A DNA stretch of 64,000 bases from Hermatobates lingyangjiaoensis (lineage: Eukaryota; Arthropoda; Insecta; Hemiptera; Hermatobatidae): positions 1-64,000 of the forward strand of contig JAPFBL010000525.1 of assembly GCA_026182355.1 (NCBI GenBank), given 5' to 3'. Of this stretch, positions 35,783 through 46,619 are shown in pieces. The position numbers were made by a program, and so were the translations under genes. The notes beneath the pieces were generated by a model. That model made no database searches. It was not told the origin of the DNA and saw only the letters and a program-made list of their open reading frames with translations. The stretch's first letter is position 1, and each line of letters starts with the position of its first letter.

Positions 35783-35902
35783 AACCACAGTAAGAAATCG
35801 GAAACAATACTAAGATCTTTCCAGCAAGACTCTGACAGAGAACACTTTTTTGGTTTTAAGTTCCTAGAAATTTTCCTGATTTCTTACCGTAGTTTTTAAA
35901 GC
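35783..35902. mobile_element. Degenerate inverted-dimer element
   Basis: AAACCACAGTAAGAAATCGG on the left and GATTTCTTACCGTAGTTTTT on the right are inverted. ACTAAGATCTTTCCAGC and CTCTGACAGAG between them are remnants of the GAAAGATCTTAGT and CTCTGACGAAGACC motif carried by the hairpins at 37.1, 38.2, 58.8 and 59.8 kb. Confidence 0.5.
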
Positions 35903-36879
35903 CTTTGATTTTTATTTATTTTGAAACCTTATTATTACGAAGAACCATTTGGTAATCCACAAAAATACACAGAGAGTGAAATAAGGTGTAAAATGATTTT
36001 TCTACTATGCATCATTTTAGTATTATATGAACTAACTTCACAGGCAAAATAAAGAAAATTTGATACATTAAGAATATTATGATAATTTCAAATGAGAAAT
36101 TTCATTCACACACGATCAGCAGTTGACAGAAAAAAATATTTTTTGAATGAACTAAAGACGTTCTCATATTTTGTCTTTAAAACTATTATTTTCCTATGAG
36201 AGTTATAACTTTTGAATTTCACTTCGATTCGTCAGTATTTACAAAAGTATAAGTAATACATTCACACAATAGATAATATAACAGGCACTAGCAAGTCAGT
36301 GACCTACGCAGAGTTCCGGTGAAATGTAGCCTACATATCGTTATTCACCTCTAGCATTGTTTTATTTCCGTTGGATTCCAATTAGCCAAGTAAACATGAG
36401 AAATTTATTAAAAGCCACTCCAAATTTTGGTATACAAGACGTTAAAAGGAAAATAACGTTAGATTAACCGTAAATGATTGATTTTTTTTTTTCTCGTGAA
36501 ATATTTTTTTTTTTGCCATTACATCTCTCATATTAATAGTACCGATAGTTGAGGGAAAAAAATATGTTTTTTATGAACTTAGTAATTTTTGATTTTGGTT
36601 GAAATATCTTAGTTATGTTTCTGATTTCTTAATGTAGTTTAGACGTTCGTTTGAATAATAATATATAGTCCTGAATAAATGTAAAATCCATCCACAGTGG
36701 ACAACAAAGGATAAAATAAAATGAACCTAAATCAAGACATAAATAAGTTTGTACACTTAGAGTCTTAGATTTTCTCTTCTCTTCTCACATACCTTCTAAA
36801 TATATACTTATTCTTTCTGATCGAATGAGTTTGTAACTGCACTGTCGGTCTTCCACCGTTATTCTGCAGTATCCTTTAC

Positions 36880-36930
36880 TTTTCCTCCTGATGACGATTA
36901 AACCGAAAAATGGGGACTATAAGTGTGTAA
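36880..36930 (+). mobile_element. Single Penelope-like motif
   Basis: CCTCCTGATGACGATTAAAC followed by CGAAAAATGGGGAC: CTGATGA, a short spacer and GAAA. Flanks are only loosely similar to the other copies. Confidence 0.35.
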
Positions 36931-36954
36931 ACATATTGGGATATCACAAGATTT

Positions 36955-37236
36955 TACAATACACATGTGAAACAAAAACAGTTGAAATTTGACTCTGACG
37001 AAAACAGATTGTTACAGTTGAAAGATCTTGGTCTTTCTTCTGATTTCTTACTGTGGTTTGGACGTTGATACTGTGATATAAATGATCAAACCACAATAAG
37101 AAATGGGAAAACAAGACTAAGATCTTTCAACTGTAACAAGCGGTCTTCGTCAGAGTCAAAAACCCAACTGATGGTTTGATATGTTTATTGTGGTTTGATC
37201 ATTGATTGTTATTTCACGTGTTTATGTGAAATCTTT
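36955..37236. mobile_element. Inverted-dimer element of the GACCGCTTGT family
   Basis: The left half reads GACTCTGACGAAAACAGATT...GTTGAAAGATCTTGGTC...TTTCTTACTGTGGTTTGGAC on the plus strand. The right half carries AAACCACAATAAGAAATGGG...ACTAAGATCTTTCAACTG...GCGGTCTTCGTCAGAGTC on the minus strand, then a further GTTTATTGTGGTTTGATC. Both edges have the ACACGTGAAA / TTTCACGTGT border. Here the two motifs face each other and a third partial unit follows, so the structure is a composite. Confidence 0.6.
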
Positions 37237-37500
37237 TTAAATATGATATAAGTAAAATATGATTTTGTTTCAACTTATATTATCAAACCAAATTATTACT
37301 AGTTATAAAAAGATATATTTACTAATCGTTTAACAGGCTTGTTACATGCTTTAATTAATCAGCGTGAAATAATACATTCTTGGACACGTAAAGTATAAAA
37401 ATACTAAAAATGTATGTTCTATGACTATTTTTCTTTACTTGTAGTGTAGTAAGGAATTACTTACTTTGTCATAATGACATTCCAGTACTTCATGTCAAAG

Positions 37501-37740
37501 TGAAATAAAAGAGAATATAGCAAGTTGGAAGAACTGAGAGAAGGAGTGTAATTCTGGGAAGGAGGGTAGAGGGAGGGTCAAGTGACTGACAGCTACCATT
37601 AAGGGTCACCTCCCCTATTCCTGGAAACCAAACCCCAGTGTCCACCACGCCTCCCGCCTCTCACACAAGCCCTTCCAAACGGCTCCCCAACAATACACTA
37701 GTCTCAATACAACCTCGTCACACCATAACAATCAACTTTT
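37501..37740. other. G-to-C switch island
   Basis: 37,501-37,560 has about 18 G and 3 C; 37,621-37,740 has about 50 C and 11 G. The switch lies near 37,595. The G side includes GGAGGGTAGAGGGAGGGTC, four G3-like runs within 19 bases. Confidence 0.5.
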
Positions 37741-38030
37741 TTCATTTCAATTACAATATAGAAATTGTTACTTTCCTGTAATTAAAAAATTATCGGGAAA
37801 AAACCACTTTTAACATATTGATAGATTTACGAGTCTGTCAAAAAGTTGTTAGACATTTTTAACAGAATGTCTAGATGTGTTTTGGTCGGTGTTGATTTAA
37901 CAAAAATTTTCCCCATATTTAGTCCTCGGTATTCAAAGTAATGAATTCATTGTTGTATATGTCTTATCTTACTTTATATAAACAAAAATATAGAATGTTT
38001 TCCAGGGATACGGAGTCATAAATTCACTTG
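37741..38030. other. Non-coding AT-rich stretch
   Basis: No feature seen. Confidence 0.4.
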
Positions 38031-38044
38031 AGTTTGCTTCTCAA

Positions 38045-38150
38045 CGCGAGTACTTCGCACTTCTTTCTGATGACGATCGATGTCGAAATATCGAAGTGAG
38101 TTATGTAGTGACTTTCTGTGTTTTTTCCTAATGTTTAAGTTTATATATAT
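38045..38150 (+). mobile_element. Penelope-like terminal-repeat fragment, best-preserved motif
   Basis: 38,067-38,098 reads CTGATGACGATCGATGTCGA then AATATCGAAGTG. It has an intact CTGATGA, a CGA/TCG mini-stem and GAAA, and the whole is enclosed by CACTTC (38,058-38,063) and GAAGTG (38,093-38,098), which can pair over 6 bp. It runs into a (TA)n tract at about 38,143-38,153. Shared flanks (CTTTCTGTGTTTTT) tie it to the 2.1-kb family. Confidence 0.55.
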
Positions 38151-38154
38151 ATAA

Positions 38155-38345
38155 CAAGATTTCATATGAACACGTGAAATAATCAATGATCAAAACACAA
38201 AATGATAAGGGAAAAAAGACTAAGATCTTTCTACCATAACAAGTGGTCTTCGTTAGAGTCAAAAAGCCAACTCTGACGAGAACCGCTTGCTGCGGTTGAA
38301 AGATCTTAGTATTTTTTCCCCATTTCATATTGTGGTTATTGTTGT
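38155..38345. mobile_element. Inverted-dimer element of the GACCGCTTGT family
   Basis: The left border GATTTCATATGAACACGTGA is followed by minus-strand GAAAGATCTTAGTC-type text; the right half carries CTCTGACGAGAACCGC...GGTTGAAAGATCTTAG and a CATATTGTGGTTATTG end. Motifs face outward from a centre near 38,268. The sequence matches 58,700-58,935 and 59,726-59,889 with moderate divergence. Confidence 0.7.
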
Positions 38346-38584
38346 TATAGATATAAAATGAAAACAAGGGTTTTTAAAAAGAAAGGCGAGGGAATGTATG
38401 AGTTTTCTTTTTTATTTCAACTATGATTTGTTAAGATTACTACCCTATGCTAGAATAATGTACATGTAAATTCTATTATTATAATTTTATATTTTAAACA
38501 GTCAGTATTGAGCTCCTTAAAATAAGAAGACAAAAAGATATATCTATAACCATAAATTATTAATGATTTTAAAATTGAAAAAAT

Positions 38585-38650
38585 GTCATTTTGTTTGATA
38601 GGTAACATAGAACAATAAAATGGTATACGCATAAATATCCAATTATTATT
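38585..38650 (+). repeat. Short dispersed repeat shared with 59,205-59,285
   Basis: TTGTTTGATAGGTAACATAG...GCATAAATATCCAATTATTA corresponds to TGGTTGATAGGTAACATAAA...GCATAAATATCTGGATATCA at 59 kb, followed in both by TTAACGA and a TCGG word. In both places it lies 230-280 bp downstream of a GACCGCTTGT inverted dimer. Confidence 0.5.
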
Positions 38651-38699
38651 AACGAGTGGGAGTCACATTCGGGAGTCGGATGTTCAGAGTCCCAACTCA

Positions 38700-39745
38700 C
38701 TAGCCCTGATTTTTTCTTACTCTTCTCGCTGTTTTAAGGACCGGATATTTTGTATTTAGCATTGTGAATGTGAGTCATCGTGATAACAAAAAGTAGTGAA
38801 TTTGGTGTAAGTAGGTAACATAACACTACAACACTGCTGGAAAGTGCTTTATTAATTTCCATTCATATTCACTTGTCGGATTTGTTAACCACAATTTAAT
38901 TAAAGGCTATAGAATAATAAGAGTTTCATTAGAAACATTTAATCTCTAATTGGATTTGATAACTAGTAACTAATAAGCAATTAATAACGCATGGAAACAA
39001 TTCAAATTTAAAAACGAGAATAAAAAACAATTGTCATCATGAATATTTCACAGCTCCTTTACTAGTTGAATGAGTCATCATTTTCTCTGTAAACATTCCC
39101 CGTTTCTTTTTTTCTATCCTATTTATTTGAAAAGAATACATTTTAAGAAATATATAATTTCTGTATTGATAAGCTTGCTATTGCATTAGGCATTTACAAA
39201 CTCTGAAGCCATAATCTGCTCGCACAATGACGAGTTATTTACATCAGTAGACCACTGTGCCTAAGTGGTATTTGAAATATTCCACATTCTTTTCAATACA
39301 TTAAATGATTTCATTCACAGGATGATTCAGCGTTAACAAATCTATGATACCAGAACTTATTTTGCAAAAAATTCATTTGTTACAGACACAAATTTCTTAA
39401 TAGAAATATTTGTCCCTGACAACTAGAGTTGGGTATTAGTCTACACTAATACAAATGTACTAATAATGATTATAATTAATAAACTAATAATACTAATATA
39501 CCAATGATATACTTATAATTACTCAGGTTACACATGATTAATAATGAAATTCTAAAATTGGATGTAAATGGATACATCGATTGATGATAACAAATGCATA
39601 CATTGTTCTAATATTGAGATTATTATCATAAGAAGTATTACACTACAATATCTATGGTATAAATATAATACTTTTTTTTTATTGTTTAAACCGATCCCCT
39701 AGAGTGTGATAGCGTCAGCGTTTACCGGCTTTTTGTTTGATAGGT
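38700..39745. other. Non-coding AT-rich stretch
   Basis: ACTAATA-rich text with local short repeats at about 39,440-39,510. No coding sequence or transposon end recognised. Confidence 0.4.
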
Positions 39746-39749
39746 GATT

Positions 39750-39912
39750 CTACAGATTCTACATTGAGAGTCCAAAATTTGCCCAATTCAAATGCATTTC
39801 GAGTATCTGATATCGTACAGGCTCGGTACCGACGGCTTACCGCCCTCTCCGAGGGACAACGTACTCAGATTTATTCACCTCCCGCGTGAATAAATCGAAG
39901 GCCAGGTGGGTA
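39750..39912 (-). mobile_element. tRNA-derived SINE fragment
   Basis: The minus strand retains the middle of the family: CTGGCCTTCGATTTATTCAC, GCGGGAGGTGAATAAATCTG, then the CTCGGAGAGGGCGGTAAGCC and GATATCAGATACTCG blocks. Both the 3' tail and the outer tRNA-like head are missing. Confidence 0.8.
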
Positions 39913-39919
39913 TAATACT

Positions 39920-40500
39920 TTACACGTATACTACCTAGCTTTCATAACAACTGATTCATTATTTTATTATTATTTCCAAAAACATTTTTTTCTGTTTAAA
40001 TTCATTTTAGTTTAAGTTCTGTTAAATTCTGAGAGTCAATTTTTGATATCATTGACACTCAGAGCTGACATGACCACTGGCATTATTCAATAGTTTTTAA
40101 TCTTGCTTATTAGATAACGTGAATTCTCTGATTGCTTTTTTGATTGACGCAGATAAGAAGCAGGTGATTCAAACATCTCTACTCATTCATTCACAATCAA
40201 ACACTCACTCCACTCCAGCTGGACTATTTCCAATGATATTTGGCTTCAAGAACGAAACCAACGTTCAAATCACAGAAAACAATGACTGGTGTATATATTC
40301 TATCCAATTTATAGCATACTCCATCAACTAGCTAACATTAACAGTAAACATTGAATAAAAAACTGAGCTACAGGCAGTCCGCTAAATAAATTGGACTTTT
40401 ACTGTCACTCTTAATCCGGTAATTATTCCACAACCTCATATTTAAAGAAACTACTATCTATTTTTCGGGCTACATTAAAATATTTTGTAAATTACTTCAG
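39920..40500. other. Non-coding stretch
   Basis: A 70-codon open frame (40,119-40,331) has no recognisable content. No repeats seen. Confidence 0.4.
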
Positions 40501-40519
40501 GTTACGTTACATATCAGAG

Positions 40520-40753
40520 AGCGCCAAACACAGGCCCCTTCTTCTACATTTGAAGTCCTGAATTATTTGTGTATTTAGAGTAGGGATATTTGACGAATAT
40601 CTGTCATCGGAGAGTCTCCGAACCGACAGCTCCGAACGTCCTCTCAGAGTGACGACCCTCCCGCGTGAATAAATCGATGACTAGAGTGAGTATTGAAACA
40701 TAGATCTATCAGTCCAGGAGCGATCAAGTTGCTACTGGGCTAACCTCACCTCA
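40520..40753 (-). mobile_element. tRNA-derived SINE, highly diverged
   Basis: On the minus strand: a GTTAGCCCAGTAGCAACTTG head, a GATTTATTCACGCGGGAGGG block, the CCTACTCTAAATACAC block and a decayed GGGCCTGTG end. Substitutions and indels throughout mark it as an old copy. Confidence 0.7.
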
Positions 40754-41194
40754 ATATATCGTTAACAAGAAGTTTATATTTCCTGAATACTCATTTGGAA
40801 CTCTGAAAGTTTAATAAGAATAAGGTAATCAACTTACAAGTCACACAAGAGAAAAATCAATGTTATTCTTTTAATTTTATTTTAACTTCAGGATTAAAAC
40901 AAAATTTATAAAATTCATCAGGTAAAACTGATAAAAACAATACTGAATGTACAATTATAATTTCTATATAATAAGATAGGAAAAATTAGTAGTGATTTAG
41001 ATTTAGAGACGAACGACATCTCACGTTGCATTACAGCCCAGAAACATCAAGTTCTCTTTAATATAAAGAAAAATAATCTCTATTGGATATGTCAAACAAT
41101 GTTACTTGTATGCGAGTACACAGAACACCTTCCTGTATTAATGCGTTAACATTCTCACATGGAACATCGAAAACGTTCTGACATCACCTTAAAC

Positions 41195-41345
41195 CAGTTC
41201 TGGGCGACCTGCGGCCCGTCGAGAGGATGTGTGCAGCCTACAACCTGTTTTGACATGATAACTTTTTATGCGCAAACTATGAGCTATAGGACGGCAGGTG
41301 ATCGTGGCGGCAACAAACAACAGAGGAATAGATCAGTGTATTCTC
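41195..41345 (+). mobile_element. hAT-like left end
   Basis: CAGTTCTGGGCGACCTGCGG at 41,195 matches the left end of the intact element at 63,263 (CAGGCATGGGCAACCTGCGG) in most positions, then diverges. I could not find its right end, so the right boundary given is arbitrary. A 67-codon open frame over the same bases is not a gene. Confidence 0.5.
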
Positions 41346-41920
41346 TTGAAATAAATAAGTAAATGTATGAAAATAAACAAGAATAAAACACATGTTCTAT
41401 AACAGGCGAAAATTTGCAAGCAGTAAAGTAGATCTCAACAAGTAACTTCACTCAAAACTTCAAAAAATAGTTTACAACTGTCATAGGAAGCATTTGTGTC
41501 ATTGAATAATAAAATCAGATTTAAATTTTTCAGAATGCCGTCATGGTAACTTGATTTTTTTGAATTCCTTTTATTACATTTTGCAAATATTAAATTTCAT
41601 ATTTATTGTAGGATGCTATGAATTGCTCATCGCTGCCTTAAACAGATGAACGCATCAATGTCTGCACAAGTTTAAGTCCTTGGATCAATCACACTAAAAA
41701 TCATCAAAAACTACACAAGACTACAGCTTCTGTATAGGAACGTTATCATGTCTTCTTCAAAACAAGTTGAAATGTCAAAAATCACTCATTGGTTGTACAA
41801 CGAAATATATTGCATCGCTTTAAGGGAAATATACTTGTAAAGTGTGCCTTTTTGCCTCTCCCAATTGAGAAGGTTTCGGGTCTTTTGAATCATATGCTGC
41901 TCGAGATCACGTATTGTAAG
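41345..41920. other. Non-coding AT-rich stretch
   Basis: No feature seen between the hAT-like end and the SINE head fragment. Confidence 0.4.
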
Positions 41921-41925
41921 AGTGG

Positions 41926-41986
41926 GTATTGAACCTCGGATCAACTAGTCCAGAGCTGAACACGTTGCCCCTGAGCTAAACCAAAT
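41926..41986 (-). mobile_element. SINE tRNA-like head fragment
   Basis: The minus strand reads GTTTAGCTCAGGGGCAACGT...CTCTGGACTAGTTGATCCGA followed by GGTTCAATACCCAC. A- and B-box-like words keep tRNA-like spacing, but the B box is changed (GGTTCAATACC) and the SINE body is absent. Confidence 0.6.
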
Positions 41987-41999
41987 GTTGAACCAATAA

Positions 42000-42528
42000 T
42001 TGAACCGCACTACCCATAAATTATTATTATTATTATTATCAAAATAACACGAAATACCAATAATTAGAAAAAAAAACTGAAATAATGAAATATATTCTTA
42101 CCACTATATAGTGAGAGACAGGCTACGAAAAACTTCAATGATAGAGGTCTACTCTGAAACAAACAACATATATTAACACAACTTGTGACAAAGAAATGCA
42201 GGCATTACAAACAGGGAAATTGACATTATATAAATGCTACATTCTACATGTTAGTAACGGTTTCTCAAATTCACTCAAATCAGTAAAAAACTTATATGAT
42301 TTTTTTCAATATTTTTTCCTGCATAGTATATAATAATTCATTGTTCCTAAATGTTTGAAATCCAATTTAAATGAATAATTCCCACTAGAAAAAAGTCTAC
42401 AATCATCAATAACGATAAGATTTTTCAATCAATCAGGTGCTCTTCGACAAAAGATCTTTGACATATTTCTGATATTCTTACTTTGGTTTAGACAAATTTT
42501 ATTTCACACGTTCAACAGTAAAATCTTG

Positions 42529-42535
<7 letters not shown>
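42000..42535. other. Non-coding stretch with a degenerate dimer remnant
   Basis: 42,395-42,520 carries CATCAATAACGATAAGATTT...CAAAAGATCTTTGAC...TTCTTACTTTGGTTTAGAC...ATTTCACACGTT, a decayed relative of the GACCGCTTGT inverted dimers. A short ATT tandem lies at about 42,015-42,040. Confidence 0.4.

Positions 42536-42561
<26 letters not shown>
42536..42561. repeat. (AT)n microsatellite
   Basis: Pure alternating AT, about 26 bases, next to a Penelope-like fragment. Confidence 0.85.
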
Positions 42562-42564
<3 letters not shown>

Positions 42565-42589
42565 TTTGCAAATAGACAGAAATACTAAT

Positions 42590-42895
42590 GAAACTTGACA
42601 CCAGGACTCAGGGAGACCGTGGGTTAATTGCCGTTGCCCCTACAACGTGCTTGCTCTCCCTCTCTCTTTTAACCTGAAGACAGATTGCACGAAAATTTGA
42701 GTTTATAAGTGTGTTTCTTTAATATGTGTGTTACTCTTCTTCGTTTTTGAACTCGTTTTGTGTTCAGTTTGGATCGTCTTTCCGTTTATTAAGTTATTAA
42801 ACATATAATTTAAGTAATAAATAAAAAACTTCACTGATAGACTCACTTTTCTATGATATTTCGACGTCCGTCGTCATCAGTAAGAAGTATTTCAC
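42590..42895. mobile_element. Two Penelope-like fragments in opposite orientations
   Basis: Plus strand, about 42,672-42,800: CCTGAAGACAGATTGCACGA then AAATTTGAG, and the long shared flank ending TTGTGTTCAGTTTGGATCGT. Minus strand, about 42,845-42,895: CTTACTGATGACGACGGACG then TCGAAATATCATAG, where CGACG and CGTCG can pair around GA. This pair faces inward, unlike most dimers, and the two belong to different sub-families. Confidence 0.55.
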
Positions 42896-42899
42896 AGTT

Positions 42900-43815
42900 A
42901 GTGGCACCAACTAACTGAAGTATTTCGTTAATTTCAAGAGATAACAAAAACACTACTACATGCTGACTACATGGATATCAGGTACAAAGGTCCGAAGGCA
43001 ACACCTTACTGATTGAGACGTCAGTCTTCGATTAATTTCGGAGTGGCTCCAATCATAAAACCAAATGACCAAAATATATATACTCGTATAGGAACAGCTC
43101 TTTTAAATAAGTTCCATTAAAATTTATGCCTGCAATGGTAAGAATTTTTTTCTTCATATAATATGCAGATATGACCCTATGTAATCCTTTCATACATAAA
43201 TCTTTAATGATTCAAATAATTTCTATATACAGGGCAATTAAACAAAAAATTGAAATTTAATACGTTATGTAATCTAAAAATAAATATCCGGATGATAATA
43301 TATTTATACATATCCGATTTGTTCAACTCTATTCAAACGTGAGAACATAACGGCTTTCGACTTCCCACATTCATTACATTAGCACTCTTGGCTAAGTTAT
43401 TTGAAATTGCTGCTAAAGACACTTGTAAGACTTTCCTGTGAGCTAATAACATATTCGAATAATGCTACCGACTTGAACTAGCTTTGACGCCACTTAATAA
43501 CTGGTTCTTGATTAACATGTTTCCAAATCGTAATCTGGTTCGACTAGCTGATGAGTCACTATTGCAGTGAAGGGTAACTAAACAGGATGGAGACAGTCAC
43601 ATACCACGACTGTCATGTACCACCCAGCACTTGGCTGTTAGGCTAGTCGGTGCAGGTCGTCCAGAGTTCCATGCTAACGGTATCAGTAACAAGCGCTGCT
43701 CATCAGGCAAGCTCAAAAGGATTTTTTCTCAACTTCCAAATCAGTAGTTATCGCTCATGATTCTTCTAACTCTTTTTAAATCAATAATGCAAACAGTTAC
43801 TGATTACCTTATATT
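42900..43815. other. Non-coding stretch
   Basis: 43,500-43,700 is somewhat GC-richer than its surroundings without a clean skew switch. No gene or repeat end seen. Confidence 0.4.
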
Positions 43816-43824
43816 AAATAGGAT

Positions 43825-44149
43825 TAGGTTAGGTTAGGTTGCAGTGGCAGTTCCACAATGGAACACACTTAGGCCGAGCATTGGCCCTTTGTGATACCAC
43901 ACAATGAAGATTGATTCTACAGTGGGAGTACTAAATTTTGCCTAACTTAAATGTATTTAGAGTAGGGATCTTTAACGAGTACCTGACATCGTACAGGCTC
44001 GGGACCGACGGTTTAACGTCCTTCTCCAAGGGACGACGCGCTCAGATTTATTCACCTCCCGCGTGAATAAATCGAGGGCCAGGTGAGGATCGAACCCCGG
44101 TCCAATCAGTTCAGAGGCGAGCACGTAACCACTGAGCTAGCCTGGCCCC
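43825..44149 (-). mobile_element. tRNA-derived SINE, full length, intact promoter boxes
   Basis: On the minus strand the head begins GGGGCCAGGCTAGCTCAGTG. The A box TAGCTCAGTGG (44,129-44,139) fits the tRNA consensus exactly and the B box GGTTCGATCCT (44,086-44,096) fits the core. The body is close to the 24, 27 and 55.8 kb copies and ends in about four CCTAA units. A long clear target duplication was not found; ATAAATA-like text flanks both ends. It is the best candidate here for a copy still able to bind the RNA polymerase III factors. Confidence 0.93.
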
Positions 44150-44280
44150 ATAAATATCATTAACAGCATAGGATATTAACAAATACAGTTAAGAACGGCA
44201 CATAGTGACATTGATTTTAAACCTACTACAGTCTTACTGTTTAAGGAATACCTTACGACTTCTAGGAGTTAGGTTTCTCC

Positions 44281-44640
44281 CTCATAGGAGAAATGACAGT
44301 TAAACAGGATGCAGGGCCCAGAGAACCTGAGTAGTCGTATTATATTTCAATCCCCACTAGCACTGACCCAGCCATGCCTACCTACTCGACAAAGGTGACC
44401 TTGCTCACCACTCGCAGTCAACCAGGGACTTGCTTCCTGTGACAGAGGAGTCCCAAGGAACTCACTCATATATTTACCAAACCTCTTCATAGCCATGCGA
44501 TGTGCGTCAAAAACACGTCATCTAAGTACTTCAAAACATGGGGGACAGCACAACACCATACTCTTTTAGCTTACTATTATGATAAACTCCCTATCCGAAA
44601 GGCGCAGGAGCTAACACAACTTACTGAATTTGAAGAATAA
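44281..44640. other. GC-richer block, weak G-to-C switch
   Basis: 44,281-44,340 has about 17 G and 11 C; 44,341-44,400 about 21 C and 8 G. Weaker than the other islands. No open frame with recognisable content. Confidence 0.25.
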
Positions 44641-44809
44641 ACTTACAAATAAAGTAATCAAATGTGAAGTTCACTTATATACATCTTTTCGTACAAGGAG
44701 GGATTAAATACTACCCCTTATAGCAAAAATAAATAATAAAGATAAAAATACAACATTTCTAGCTATATTAATTAATCTTATTAATGACTTTGTCATATGA
44801 ATGTATTCT

Positions 44810-44920
44810 ATAAAGAAACACAGTTGGTAAGTGTTTCTTTACTCTTCGTGTTACTCCTCTTCGATTTTAAACTTGTGCATGTGCAGCCGGTATCGTCTTT
44901 CTAGTTATATCGTGCATTTT
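44810..44920 (+). mobile_element. Penelope-like flank fragment
   Basis: GTAAGTGTTTCTTTACTCTT...TGTTACTCCTCTTCGATTTT and GTATCGTCTTTCTAGTTAT correspond to the segment downstream of the motif at 42,700-42,800 and to 47,880-47,980. The hairpin motif itself is absent. Confidence 0.45.
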
Positions 44921-44924
44921 ACAT

Positions 44925-45970
44925 ACTACATACTACAGACGATAGCATTATTAAAATCATGAATGGATAATAAATTAGTATTCCATAATACCCTTTACTT
45001 ATCTACCCATAAAATAACATTTACATTTAACATATTTAATGGTAACCACAATGAATGAAAAGGCATAACACTTAAGAAAATCTCGCTAGCAGGCAGAAAC
45101 TTTCAATGATGGTAAGTTACTTGAAACATCATTTAAAAAGAAAAAAAGGAAAACGACTCTCCTTTAAGACTTTTAGTTCCCGTATTCATTCCGATATAAT
45201 TTTGTACATCATTCAGAGAAAATACACTTTTTATTAAGAACAATTTAATTAAAAGACCCTGAATTCTAAAATTTTTTTTAAAAAGTTCATATATCTTTTT
45301 TATAAAAATTATAAACTAACAATATAGGATTCATAATATGTGCTACATAAAACTAAATAAGTTATTAATAATCTTAAATAAAATATTTTTTTTTATTTGA
45401 TTAGTTCTTTTTATTATCACAACTGTTAAGATTTTGATGAAGAATTGGTATTCATCAGGGATACAAATATAGTGATTTTTACAAATTTTTAAGGAACTGC
45501 TTTGGAATATTTTAAACTGATTCTCGGAGGTTACAAGTCGAAAAGAAATAGAATGGAATAATAAAATGGAGTAAATTTAAAAAAAAAACTGGTATTGATT
45601 AACAATCTTATTAGAATAACTCGTCTATCTACTGTTAATATAAATCTTGTGATACTTGTAATAATTTTGTTTAGTGATTAGAACATAACGAAATAGGACA
45701 GGATCTAGGTGGAAATACAAGCTCTTAAAGAGAAATAAACAACTAAGCAGACGATGGTGGGAGCCTTCAGTGACAGCCAAGGACACCCTGAGGGTCAGCT
45801 ACTAGCTTATAACTGCATTCAACAAATCAGTCAGTGATTATTTAGTATGATACACAATTTATTGCTCTTCTAATCATGAAAACCGAAACTCTGGGTACTG
45901 GTAAAAAGGAGCCTATATTGGGCACCAGTATTACCTCAAACCGGAAGCCAGGACCAAGAAAAAAAAAGAT
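44925..45970. other. Non-coding AT-rich stretch
   Basis: No feature seen; 45,690-45,830 is slightly richer in G+C. Confidence 0.4.
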
Positions 45971-45974
45971 GCAA

Positions 45975-46605
45975 TTGTTAGGACGCACAGGCAAAAATGA
46001 CCTTCTATGGTCGTCAGCATCTTCTGAAATTGAAAGCGAGGACTAAGAAAAAAAAGTATACAATCTGTTAGGATGCAATGCAAAAATGACCTTCTATAGT
46101 CGTCGGCATCTTCTGAAATTGAAAGCGAGGACTAAGAAAAAAAAGTAGGCAATCTGTTAGGATGCAATGACAAAAATGACCTTGTATAGTCGTCGGTATC
46201 TTTTCAAACTGAAAGCGAGGACTAAAAAAAAAAGTATACAATCTGTTAGGATGCAATGGCAAAAATGACCTATGGTTGTCGGCATCTTCTGAAACTGAAA
46301 ACGAGGACTTAGAAAAAAAAGAATACAATCTGTTAGGAAGCAATGGCAAAAATGACCTTCTATAGTCGTCGGCATCTTCTGAAATTGAAAGCGAGTACTA
46401 AGAAAAAAAAGTATACAATCTCTTAGGATACAATGGCAAAAATGACCGTCTATAGTCGTCGGTATCTTCTGAAACTGAAAAGCGAGGACTAAGAAAAAGA
46501 AGTATAGAATCTGTTAGGATACAATGGCAAAAATGACCTATGGTCGGCATCTTCTGAAACTGAAAGCGAGGACTAAAAAAAAAAAGCATTCAATCTGTTA
46601 GGATG
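45975..46605 (+). repeat. ~87-bp tandem repeat, seven to eight copies
   Basis: CAATCTGTTA-type words recur at about 46,061, 46,150, 46,239, 46,326, 46,416, 46,507 and 46,591 (spacings 84-91). The unit contains ATGACCTTCTATAGTCGTCG, GCATCTTCTGAAATTGAAAG, GAGGACTAAG and a variable A run. Minus-strand open frames of 63-93 codons across it repeat Cys-His-Cys-Ile-Leu-Thr text; they shift frame between copies because the A run changes length, so they are not a zinc-binding protein. Confidence 0.93.
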
Positions 46606-46619
46606 TTGAGTCAAGACAT

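Noticed and set aside
38067..38098. Canonical hammerhead ribozyme
   Set aside because: CTGATGA and GAAA are present and CACTTC/GAAGTG can close the structure, but an additional base sits beside stem II and extra bases lie between the outer stem and the core. I therefore report it only as hammerhead-like.
46068..46589. Regular Cys-His patterns on the minus strand suggesting zinc-finger repeats
   Set aside because: They come from an 84-91 bp tandem repeat whose A run changes length, so the frame is not kept from unit to unit.
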